The notes beneath the pieces were generated by a model. It was not told the origin of the DNA. It saw only the letters and a program-made list of their open reading frames with translations, and ran no database searches. The translations under genes were made by a program, and so were the position numbers. Shown here in pieces: positions 32,448 through 39,984 of a stretch of 64,000 nt of DNA (position 1 is the first letter of the stretch; each line of letters opens with the position of its first letter). Origin of the DNA: an uncultured Verrucomicrobiota bacterium (GTDB taxonomy: Bacteria > Verrucomicrobiota > Verrucomicrobiia > Verrucomicrobiales > Verrucomicrobiaceae); contig CAILZI010000056.1 in the NCBI GenBank assembly GCA_903838675.1, positions 1 through 64,000 of the forward strand, given 5' to 3'.

Positions 32448-33797
32448 TTAGAGGAGGTAAAGGAGAGGGAAGAGGAAGATCCACACGAGATCGACAAAGT
32501 GCCAAAACAGACCGCCGACTTCGACACGATTGGCGAGATGCTCAGGATCCTGACGCAGGCGCTTGCCGTCAAACACGAGGAAGTAGAGGAGCACCCCGGC
32601 ACCAGCAACCACGTGCAGGCCGTGCAGGCCGGTGAGCGTGAAATAAATGGCGTAGTAGGTGTTCAACTTCGGAGTGAAATTGGAGAAGAAGGTGATGTCT
32701 TTCTTTTCCAGCACCACGGTGGGATGATGAGCGTGGGCTTCTCCATGACCTTCAGCAGGTGCATGGGCCTCGGCGCCATGCGCATTGCCATGAGCGGCAC
32801 CTTCTGCAGGAGGCTCGGAGGAGTTCAGTTTGAAGAAGAGCGACTCCTTCTGCAGGGTGGCAGAGCGGGATTTGTCACGTGTCGGATAGTCCTTCTCGAA
32901 TTTCGTGATGTGATGATCACGGTTTTCAACAAAAGCCTTCTGCCAAGCTTCGCCGAGATAGCGGTGATCGAAGGCGAGGGATTTCTCCGACTGCGCAACG
33001 CCGCGTGCATCGACGCCATCGACTTCGAGCGTCATCTTGTCATCGGTCAGTTTTCCGGTTGCGGTGGTGCCGTCACGGAAGGTGATGGTGGTCTCAGTGT
33101 AACCAAAAATCTCTGAAGGTTTGGCGGCGAACTTGATGGGAGCTGTGGCGACCAGCTTGATGGCTGCGGTGCCCTTCTTTTCTTCTTTAGCTTTCTTGAC
33201 CGCTTCAGCACTGAGGGCTGCGAACGATGCCTTGTCCAAAGTGATTTCCTGCCCGGCTTCGGTCTTGAATTTGGGTGCGGTGCCTTCAATCAGGGGAACC
33301 ACGTAACCGGCGGGATCCGCCGTCACAGCGCTGTGTTTGAGAGGCACATTGAGCGCGAGCTCCGTCACACCTTCAAATTTCACCTGATAGCCGTGGGGAA
33401 GATGTCCTGTGAGCAGTGTGCCGTCCGTCAGCTTCACCGCGTAGTGGGCAAACTTGGCCTTGTACTCGAGCGTCTTGTTGAACATGAAGACCCCGGCGCA
33501 AAGCACGGTGAGCAACATGTTGATGCGGTACCAGCCAAACTTGCGCAGCTTGAGCATGGCCAGGGCCATGAGCACAGTCACGGATGATGCAATGAGGACG
33601 ACAGTGTTGATGAAGCCGAGCGTCACATCCAGATCATGCACCGGCCAGGGATAGTCGGCACCGACGCGGAGGAAGATGTAGGCGGAGAACAAGCCGCCGA
33701 AGAGCATGACTTCCGAGGCAAGGAAGAGCCAGATGCCGATCTTCGCATTGTAAAGACCGGTGTCTGGACGGGCGTGAACTGTGTAAGGGATGTCCAT
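32448..33797 (-). CDS. coxC: Cytochrome c oxidase subunit III with large internal insertion
   Basis: Subunit III supports proton uptake and stability of the oxidase. The first 110 residues contain three helices (IWLFLASEVMLFGGLFSAYI with the conserved Glu; VVLIASSVTVLMALAML; MLLTVLCAGVFMFN). The last about 75 contain the rest (YYAIYFTLTGLHGLHVVAGA, VGGLFWHFVDLVWIFLFPLL). Between them, residues about 113-375 are an insertion of roughly 260 residues not found in ordinary subunit III, which is about 200 residues in total. The insertion is hydrophilic. It has two similar beta-like segments (LTDGTLLTGHL; FRDGTTATGKLTDDKMTLEV), a coiled region and a His/Ala/Glu-rich stretch at about 335-358 (HGNAHGAEAHAPAEGHGEAH). 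Reading frame and flanks are intact, so this is not an assembly fault visible here. Confidence 0.9.
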   Translation of the reverse strand: MDIPYTVHARPDTGLYNAKIGIWLFLASEVMLFGGLFSAYIFLRVGADYPWPVHDLDVTLGFINTVVLIASSVTVLMALAMLKLRKFGWYRINMLLTVLCAGVFMFNKTLEYKAKFAHYAVKLTDGTLLTGHLPHGYQVKFEGVTELALNVPLKHSAVTADPAGYVVPLIEGTAPKFKTEAGQEITLDKASFAALSAEAVKKAKEEKKGTAAIKLVATAPIKFAAKPSEIFGYTETTITFRDGTTATGKLTDDKMTLEVDGVDARGVAQSEKSLAFDHRYLGEAWQKAFVENRDHHITKFEKDYPTRDKSRSATLQKESLFFKLNSSEPPAEGAAHGNAHGAEAHAPAEGHGEAHAHHPTVVLEKKDITFFSNFTPKLNTYYAIYFTLTGLHGLHVVAGAGVLLYFLVFDGKRLRQDPEHLANRVEVGGLFWHFVDLVWIFLFPLLYLL

Positions 33798-33833
33798 TGA
33801 AGTAGTCGCGGTGCGCGGTTCTGAGTTCGCGGT

Positions 33834-35795
33834 TTAGTGATGCGCCGGTGCGTTTGCGGCGGCAGCTTTGAGGTCGGGTTTGCCGGGTTCGGACTCCCAC
33901 TGCGGGTAGAAGTCGGTGGCATGGCCGGGAACGCTGTACTCGTAAGGGCCACGATGGGCGACCGGGTCAAACAGGAAGTTGCCGTGGGGCGGAGGTGTAG
34001 GAGTGGCCCAGTCCAGCGTGGTGGCGTCCCAAGGGTTGTCGCTGGTGACTTTTTTGCCGCCTTTGATGCTGAACCAGAAGTTGATGATGAATGGCACCTG
34101 ACCCAGCGCAAGGATGAATGCACCGACGGACATGACGATGTTGAGTGACAGCATGTTGTCCGGAATATTGAGGCCGAAGAAGGCACCGACTTTGTGAGTC
34201 AGCGTTGTGGTCCAGTGCGTCATGCCGCTGGTGTTTTCGAAGTACTTGCCGCCGTCATACCAGCGGCGGTGGAAGCCGGCCATGCCCTGAACGAACATTG
34301 GCGCGAAAACAAGGTTCATGCCGAGAAGCGAAGGCCAGAAGTGAAGTTTGCCAAGCTTGTCGTTCATAAAACGACCCGTGACTTTCGGGAACCAGTGATA
34401 GATGCCGGCGAAGAGGGCGAAGATCGTTCCAGGAGCGACGACGTAGTGGAAGTGGCCGATCACGTAATAGGTGTCGTGCATCGCAAGGTCGATGAAGGAG
34501 AATGCCAGTGGCAGACCTGTAAGACCACCAATGCCGAACATTGGCAGGAAGGCGGAGGCGAAGAGCATCTGCGTGTTGAAACGGATGGAGCCACCCCAGA
34601 GAGAAACCATCAAGCAAGTCAGCAACACCACCGAAGGGACCGAGATGAGAACCGTGGTGATCTGGAAGTAGGTGGACATCATCGTGCCCATGCCAGTCAG
34701 GTACATGTGATGCGCCCAGACGAGGAAGCTGAGGAAGCCGAGCGTAAGCACCGAGTACACCATCGACTTGTACCCCCACAGCGGACGGCGGGCATTGCAG
34801 GGAATGACTTCGGTGAGAATGGCGAAGGCAGGAAGAATAAGCACGTACACCTCAGGATGGGCGAGGAACCAGAACAGATGCTGGTAGAGCAGGGGGCTGC
34901 CGCCACCAGAGATGTCGAGGTGCTTGCCACCTTCCATCAGGCCGGTTGGCAGGTAAAAGGAGGAACCAAACACACGGTCGGAAAGCTGCAGGATGGAGGC
35001 CACTTCGAGGGGCGGGAAGGCAAGCAGAAGCAGGAAGCCGATCACAAACATCGCCCAGCAGAAGAAGGGCATCTTCATCCACCCCATGCCTTTTGTGCGC
35101 AGGTTGATGAGTGTGGCGATGAAATTGACGGAGCCGAGAAGTGAAGCGGAAATGTTGAACACCATGGCGGAGAGCCACCAAGTATGACCGTGGCCCCAAA
35201 CAGTCGTCACACCGATGTTCGCGGTGGAGGCAAGTGGGGAATACATCGTCCAGCCGGTCTGCACCGGGCCAGTGCCGACAAAGAAGCTGTACATCATGAG
35301 CAAGCAGCTGATGAAAAAGAGCCAGTAGCTCGCCATGTTGAGGCGGGGGAACGCCATGTCGATCGTGCCGATCTGAAGCGGCATGACGAAGTTGCCGAAG
35401 GCTGCGAATCCGAGGGGCACGATGCCGAAGAACACCATGATGGTGCCATGCATGGCTCCAAGCATGTTGTACAATTCGCCATTCAAAGAACCGTCCGCAT
35501 TCAGCCAGCGGCCGAACATCTGCTCAAAAATGTCGCCGATGAAGGGCAGGTGACGGATCACCTCCACCGCTGGTACAGGAATGCCTGGATAGGCGATGCT
35601 CCAGCGCATGAGCAGCATGAGGAAGAAACCAAAAAGCAAAAAGATCAGGCCGGAGAGGCCATACTGGATGCCGATGGTTTTGTGATCACTGGAAAAGATG
35701 TACTTCCAAATGAAGCTCTGTTCATGATGCCCGTGTGCATGGTCGTCATGCGAATGATCGTGGGCGTGATCGTGAGTGGTGGCGGCGGCGCTCAT
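33834..35795 (-). CDS. coxA: Cytochrome c oxidase subunit I (aa3-type, A family)
   Basis: Catalytic subunit that reduces O2 at the heme a3-CuB centre and pumps protons. All active-site residues are present in the 653-residue protein: low-spin heme His in GAMHGTIMVFF, CuB His and cross-linked Tyr in FLAHPEVYVLILP (with the E of the A1-type D channel), the His pair in WAHHMYLTGM, and heme ligands in YYVIGHFHYVVAPG. The N-terminus is His/Asp-rich (nine His in residues 8-24, HDHAHDHSHDDHAHGHH), a possible metal-binding tail. A C-terminal extension carries one more helix. It follows a cupredoxin gene by 19 bases and is presumably the working terminal oxidase of the operon. Confidence 0.96.
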   Translation of the reverse strand: MSAAATTHDHAHDHSHDDHAHGHHEQSFIWKYIFSSDHKTIGIQYGLSGLIFLLFGFFLMLLMRWSIAYPGIPVPAVEVIRHLPFIGDIFEQMFGRWLNADGSLNGELYNMLGAMHGTIMVFFGIVPLGFAAFGNFVMPLQIGTIDMAFPRLNMASYWLFFISCLLMMYSFFVGTGPVQTGWTMYSPLASTANIGVTTVWGHGHTWWLSAMVFNISASLLGSVNFIATLINLRTKGMGWMKMPFFCWAMFVIGFLLLLAFPPLEVASILQLSDRVFGSSFYLPTGLMEGGKHLDISGGGSPLLYQHLFWFLAHPEVYVLILPAFAILTEVIPCNARRPLWGYKSMVYSVLTLGFLSFLVWAHHMYLTGMGTMMSTYFQITTVLISVPSVVLLTCLMVSLWGGSIRFNTQMLFASAFLPMFGIGGLTGLPLAFSFIDLAMHDTYYVIGHFHYVVAPGTIFALFAGIYHWFPKVTGRFMNDKLGKLHFWPSLLGMNLVFAPMFVQGMAGFHRRWYDGGKYFENTSGMTHWTTTLTHKVGAFFGLNIPDNMLSLNIVMSVGAFILALGQVPFIINFWFSIKGGKKVTSDNPWDATTLDWATPTPPPHGNFLFDPVAHRGPYEYSVPGHATDFYPQWESEPGKPDLKAAAANAPAHH

Positions 35796-35814
35796 AGGCT
35801 AGGGGTCAAAGGGG

Positions 35815-36621
35815 TCAGAGGGGGTGGGCGTTCGCGAAGTCGAACTCGAAATCAGCGGTGGCCTTGCCGCCACGGACGGTGACGGTGTGGGTGATGCTTT
35901 GCGAAAACTGAGGATGCCAGGCTTCTACAATGTAATCGCCGTCGGCGAGCGCACGTGAGATGGAGAAACGGCCGTCAGCTCCGGACACAGAGCTGTGCGC
36001 GCCTTCATGTACAAACACCCAAGCGTTCATCCAGCGGTGGACGTCGCACTCAAGACGGTAGATGCCAGGGGTGTTAAACGTCTTTACGTTTTCATCGCCA
36101 CGGGAAGGCTGGCCGAAGTTGTCGATGTTGGAGCCTTTGCCCTGCGCGTCGAAGCGTGCGATTCGGATGTTGTGAAAAGTCAGATCGCTGTTGTGAAAAC
36201 GGACATTCTGACCGGCCTGGATCGACAGAGTATGCGGCACGAACTCACACTTTGTCTGGTCCACTAAGGGAGCAGTAGCGGAAAGATTGCTGGCTCGCTG
36301 ACTGCCCCGCACAGTGATCACCGCGTCAGCAAGAGCGCCGTCTGCGGCCACTTTCCAAGTCGAATCAATGATGTCCCCATGACCGGTGCAAAAAGGATTG
36401 CCGCCGACATCGACGACTTTTCTCAGGCTGGTGGATTCGGCACCTTTAAGCGTCACTTTGCCGGTGATGCTGGGAGATTCGGCAATCTCAACCGCGGGAG
36501 CCAGCTTCACTTCAGCAGCAGTTTCAGGCATCTTGCCGCAGCTCACATTCGCGATCAGCATGACGGCTCCAAAGGCAGCCCAAGGTGCCTGGCGGGAGAC
36601 GGTTTGCTTCACACGGGTCAT
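35815..36621 (-). CDS. Exported cupredoxin-like protein with C-terminal beta domain
   Basis: A 268-residue exported protein (N-terminal hydrophobic APWAAFGAVMLIANVSC; a lipoprotein Cys is possible but the lipobox is weak). The middle (about 95-210) resembles a plastocyanin/azurin-type cupredoxin: FHNSDLTFHNIRI supplies a His, and YRLECDVHRWMNAWVFVHE gives the C...H...M cluster, matching type 1 copper ligands. The last about 60 residues look like a carboxypeptidase-regulatory-like beta domain (GADGRFSISRALADGDYIVE). Position between the membrane cytochrome c and coxA suggests a soluble or lipid-tethered electron carrier to CuA (inference). Confidence 0.75.
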   Translation of the reverse strand: MTRVKQTVSRQAPWAAFGAVMLIANVSCGKMPETAAEVKLAPAVEIAESPSITGKVTLKGAESTSLRKVVDVGGNPFCTGHGDIIDSTWKVAADGALADAVITVRGSQRASNLSATAPLVDQTKCEFVPHTLSIQAGQNVRFHNSDLTFHNIRIARFDAQGKGSNIDNFGQPSRGDENVKTFNTPGIYRLECDVHRWMNAWVFVHEGAHSSVSGADGRFSISRALADGDYIVEAWHPQFSQSITHTVTVRGGKATADFEFDFANAHPL

Positions 36622-36633
36622 TGCAGTTTAAAG

Positions 36634-37353
36634 TTACTTGGCGGCAGGTGCAGCGGCAGCGGTAGCGCCAAGACCGGCGGGGATGTCACCGGGGACATTC
36701 TTTTTGGCGAAAGGCTCAAGCTCAGCGGCAGTCCATTGCGAGGCACGTTTTTCTTCATCACGCACTTTCTGCACCATTTCTTTGGTGATCATCGGTGCCT
36801 CGTTGCCCCAGGAGTTGCGGACGAAAGTCAGCACATTGGCAAGGTCTTGGGAGGACATGGTAGCACCAAAGGGCTGCATGCCGCCGGGAGTGTTGAAACC
36901 CTGGCCATTCACAGTAACCGGGCCGGTAAGACCATGCTGTGTGATGCGGATCAGACGCTCCGTGCCACCAAGAACAAACTCAGACTTTGCCAGAGGCGGG
37001 AATTGGCCGGGAAGTCCGCCGCCGTTGCCCTGATGGCAACCACCGCAAACAGCGTAGCCACTGGCACCTTTTTTCATGGCCAAGGCAAAAGGATCCAGCG
37101 TGCCGCCTGCACCAGCTCCACCTGGGCGTGGGTCACCGCCACCGGCAAGGGCAAAAGGATTGCTGACATTGAAGCTCCAGCCACCGGTCATCGGGCCAAG
37201 CTGGCCACCGGCAATGATGGCAACGAGCATGAGCAGAAACATTGCCCACAGGGGAGCTGGCTGGCTTTCGGGAGCGAGATCTTGCTTCTCGCGCTTCACG
37301 GCACTGTGAAGGCGGTCTAGATCGGTGCTGTCTGGATGGGCGGGTGCGCTCAT
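36634..37353 (-). CDS. Membrane-anchored monoheme cytochrome c
   Basis: A 239-residue protein with an N-terminal cytoplasmic segment, one membrane helix (LWAMFLLMLVAIIAGGQLG, about 35-53), a Gly-rich linker, and a cytochrome c domain. Heme attachment is CGGCH in GYAVCGGCHQGNGGG, and the likely axial Met is in PGGMQPFG. It lies directly after the ccoO-like gene, where ccoP often sits, but has one heme rather than the two of CcoP. The C-terminal tail is Ala/Pro-rich. It could carry electrons from ACIII or CcoO to CuA. Confidence 0.88.
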   Translation of the reverse strand: MSAPAHPDSTDLDRLHSAVKREKQDLAPESQPAPLWAMFLLMLVAIIAGGQLGPMTGGWSFNVSNPFALAGGGDPRPGGAGAGGTLDPFALAMKKGASGYAVCGGCHQGNGGGLPGQFPPLAKSEFVLGGTERLIRITQHGLTGPVTVNGQGFNTPGGMQPFGATMSSQDLANVLTFVRNSWGNEAPMITKEMVQKVRDEEKRASQWTAAELEPFAKKNVPGDIPAGLGATAAAAPAAK

Positions 37354-37379
37354 GGGGGCGTGCGGGTCGCGAGAGGGGG

Positions 37380-38060
37380 CTACTTTTTGGCGGGTGCGGC
37401 AGCGACGGCTGCAGCTTGACCGGGGACGGGATAATCCTTTTTCAGAGAGAGAAGGTATTCGACAAGGCGATCGGCTTCCGGTGTCGGAACGACTTCGTAT
37501 CCAGCAGGCGGGGCAAACTTCTTCGGCAGCTTCACGGCACGATCAGAAACCGGGCCTTGGATTTTCTGCAGTTTGAAGAGACCCTTGTAAGCAGGCATCG
37601 TGCTCCAGTCATTGACTGAGCGTGGTGAGTAGAGATGCTGGTACAGCGCAGCCTTGCTGGTTGCACGCCAGCCGAAATTGGCCAGGTCGGGACCGACACG
37701 CTGAATGCCAAGCAGAGCATATTTCTCACCGAGATAGTCACCCAGCACGCTAGGACGAGCAGGTGTGGTAGGACGCGTTTCCTGATCCTGCCCCCAGCCT
37801 TTGTACCAGCCATCGAGACCGAGCTGAACTGGACGAATCATCTGCGTGTGGCACTGATTGCAGCCTTCGCTGATGTAAACGAGCTGTCCCTGGCCGTTGA
37901 TAGGAGCAGGCGGGAAATAGCCTTCGACGCCATCTTTGTCCTTGTCATAGGCGATGGGAGTGAGTTGCTCGTACTGCATCGCCGGAAGAACGATGAGACA
38001 CAGCCAAGGCAGCCCGAAGGCGGCGGCGAGACCGAGAATGAATGTGCGGAAGTTCGTCAT
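37380..38060 (-). CDS. ccoO: Cytochrome c oxidase cbb3-type subunit II-like protein (CcoO family)
   Basis: A 226-residue monoheme cytochrome with one N-terminal helix (FILGLAAAFGLPWLCLIVLP). It keeps the CcoO pattern: YISEGCNQCHTQMIRPVQ (heme c site), GIQRVGPDLANFGWR, and HLYSPRSVNDWSTMPAYKGL with the axial Met. This conservation shows a working heme c. Its start overlaps the stop of the ccoN-like gene by four bases, the usual ccoN-ccoO coupling. The CcoN partner has lost catalytic ligands, so this protein may serve electron transfer rather than O2 reduction (inference). Confidence 0.88.
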   Translation of the reverse strand: MTNFRTFILGLAAAFGLPWLCLIVLPAMQYEQLTPIAYDKDKDGVEGYFPPAPINGQGQLVYISEGCNQCHTQMIRPVQLGLDGWYKGWGQDQETRPTTPARPSVLGDYLGEKYALLGIQRVGPDLANFGWRATSKAALYQHLYSPRSVNDWSTMPAYKGLFKLQKIQGPVSDRAVKLPKKFAPPAGYEVVPTPEADRLVEYLLSLKKDYPVPGQAAAVAAAPAKK

Positions 38061-39544
38061 GCGTGGGCTTCGTGGGGAAGAGCGTGATCGTCGTGGTCGT
38101 GTTCAAGCAAGGTCGGTGCCGAACTGCGGCGGCCCAGACCTGCAACCATGAGCAGGAGGTGAAGAAGGAACATGCAGTTGGAGAAGCTGATGAGCGCCCA
38201 AGCCACTGCACGGGACACGACGTAGGGGCGGGAATTGACGACGTGGTTCATGAACGTCTGGTCCCAATGCTCGGGGTCATTCAGGTCCACACCTTGCTGC
38301 CAGCCGGCCACGAGGCTCATGATGACGATGGTGCCGATGCCATAGACCGAGAACCAGAAGTGATTGCGAATGAGACGGACGCTGAGCCATTCACAACCGG
38401 AGAGACGTGGCACAATGTAGTAGATGGCACCAAACACGCACATGCTGAAGAAGCCATACACGCTGACCACCTGGAATGAGTACCACGACTGGGTGAACTG
38501 CAGGTTGGCACCGGTCCAGAAAGCAGAATTCAGGGCGAGAACAAGACCAGAAACGGGATAGAACAGTGCTCCGAAGAAGATGAAGCGAAGGGTGGGGCTG
38601 GCGGCCACAGCGCTGTGCTTGCCAAGGGTGGTGAGGTGATGATTGAGACCAACAAAACCCACGGGAATGAGCAGCAGCACACCGGCGCAAGCACCAACAG
38701 AAGACATCCAGGCGGGCAACGGACCGCCCATGTATTTCTGCATCCCAGTCCATCCGCCAAGGATGGCGAGACTCCAGAAACCGGCGGAAGCCAGCTGTGC
38801 CGAGGCAATGGGTTGTCCGGTGATCTTAGGGATGAAGTAATAGGCTGCGCCGACACCGACTGGAACAAAGAACAGCAGGATCACCGCGTGGATGTACCAA
38901 GCGTCAATGCCAGCACCGATGGCACCCAGGCCTGGCAGGCAATGCAGAGCGACGTTGGCGGTGATGAAGATCCATGGGAACCAGAAACAAGCGCCGAGGA
39001 TATACCAAGTGCTGACCATGAACCCCTCAGGACGGAAAGCACGGCCAAACATACGGGCGATGGGCCAGGCGTAGCAGAGGAAGCAGGCCAGGAGCACCGG
39101 CCAGACAAACTTGGGCATCTCCAACCACTCGATCGAGGTGCTCTTGCCCATGAGGACGGCGAGAATACCAAAGGTGATGGTGATGTTCCAAAACACGCCA
39201 GCGGTGATGAGGAGGGTCTTGCCACCCTTCAGTTCCTGACCGGAGCGGCGAGCCATGATCCACAGCATCACTCCCAAAGCAGCCTGGACACCCCAGCCAT
39301 AGACGAGCGCATTGATATGCGCTGGCTGCAGGCGGCCATAAGAGATGTATTGGCAGTCTCCGAGAAACTCAGGCTCCACCAGCTTGATCGCGGCGAGGAC
39401 GCCGAGCAGCGTGGAGAGCATGAGCCAGAAGGCTCCATTAGTGAAGAGGAACAGCACAGGGCCTTTCACCGACTTATCAATCGCCGCGCGGCGAAGGTTG
39501 TCGGCCTGAAGGTCTGTATCAGGGGTGGCGGGAGTGGTCTGCAT
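38057..39544 (-). CDS. CcoN-like heme-copper oxidase subunit I lacking key metal ligands
   Basis: A 495-residue, about 12-helix protein of the cbb3 subunit I family. Compared with CcoN as I remember it, helix II keeps its His (GRLQPAHINALVYG, H76) and helix VI keeps the first CuB His (AWYIHAVILL, H219). The helix VII segment FWSLAILGGWTGMQKYMGG aligns without gaps to FW.L..LYIWAGPHHLHYTA, so the CuB His pair is Gln269-Lys270. Helix X SFQVVSVYGFFSMCVFGAIY aligns with GHVHSGALGW.AMVSIGALY, so the heme b/b3 ligands are Phe357 and Val359. A catalytic centre is therefore not expected. The C-terminus is His-rich (EHDHDDHALPHEAHA). It is coupled to an intact CcoO-like cytochrome gene. Confidence 0.88.
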   Translation of the reverse strand: MQTTPATPDTDLQADNLRRAAIDKSVKGPVLFLFTNGAFWLMLSTLLGVLAAIKLVEPEFLGDCQYISYGRLQPAHINALVYGWGVQAALGVMLWIMARRSGQELKGGKTLLITAGVFWNITITFGILAVLMGKSTSIEWLEMPKFVWPVLLACFLCYAWPIARMFGRAFRPEGFMVSTWYILGACFWFPWIFITANVALHCLPGLGAIGAGIDAWYIHAVILLFFVPVGVGAAYYFIPKITGQPIASAQLASAGFWSLAILGGWTGMQKYMGGPLPAWMSSVGACAGVLLLIPVGFVGLNHHLTTLGKHSAVAASPTLRFIFFGALFYPVSGLVLALNSAFWTGANLQFTQSWYSFQVVSVYGFFSMCVFGAIYYIVPRLSGCEWLSVRLIRNHFWFSVYGIGTIVIMSLVAGWQQGVDLNDPEHWDQTFMNHVVNSRPYVVSRAVAWALISFSNCMFLLHLLLMVAGLGRRSSAPTLLEHDHDDHALPHEAHA

Positions 39545-39547
39545 GAC

Positions 39548-39970
39548 TTACTTGGGCGAAGCGGGTGCGGCAGGGGCCGGTGCAGGTGCTGCGGTGGCAG
39601 CAGGAGCGGGTGCGGGTGATGCTGGAGCAGCGGGGGCAGTAGCCGCAGCAGCCTGTTTGAGCTGGGTGGGTGATCCGGGGACAACCTGAGTGCTCACTCC
39701 AGGCATTTTAGCGCCGAGTGCGGCGAGAGTTTTTTCAAACACTGCCTTTTTCTTGGCGGGGTCGTTCAGGCCAAGCTTGGCAATGCTTTCAGACTGCATC
39801 TTGAGGATTTCAGCGGTGTTGTCGCGGCGTTCCTTCTCCCTCGGGTCAAAACCCTGCTTCGAGTCAGTGAGCGCCTGGATGAGAATGAAGAGCACGGCGA
39901 AGCCTGCGAAGGCTCCGAGCACCCACACGAAGGTGGCACCGGCTTTTTTGGATGGATCTGGCTGCGACAT
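39548..39970 (-). CDS. Small membrane protein between actF and the ccoN-like gene
   Basis: A 140-residue protein with one membrane helix (FVWVLGAFAGFAVLFILIQAL, about 14-34), a charged helical stretch (PREKERRDNTAEILKMQSES, KKKAVFEKTLAALGAKMPG) and an Ala/Pro-rich tail. No family is recognised. Spacers of 14 and 3 bases place it firmly in the operon, at the junction of the ACIII and oxidase parts, where it might link the two complexes (inference). Confidence 0.65.
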   Translation of the reverse strand: MSQPDPSKKAGATFVWVLGAFAGFAVLFILIQALTDSKQGFDPREKERRDNTAEILKMQSESIAKLGLNDPAKKKAVFEKTLAALGAKMPGVSTQVVPGSPTQLKQAAAATAPAAPASPAPAPAATAAPAPAPAAPASPK

Positions 39971-39984
39971 GGAAAAACGGGGAA

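Noticed and set aside
38604..38645. The NHHLTT histidine pair (residues 302-303) of the CcoN-like protein as the CuB ligands
   Set aside because: Gapless alignment from FWSLAIL through LIPVGFVGLN places this pair at the NGMMTL segment of helix VIII, about 33 residues past the CuB pair, so it is not in the ligand position.
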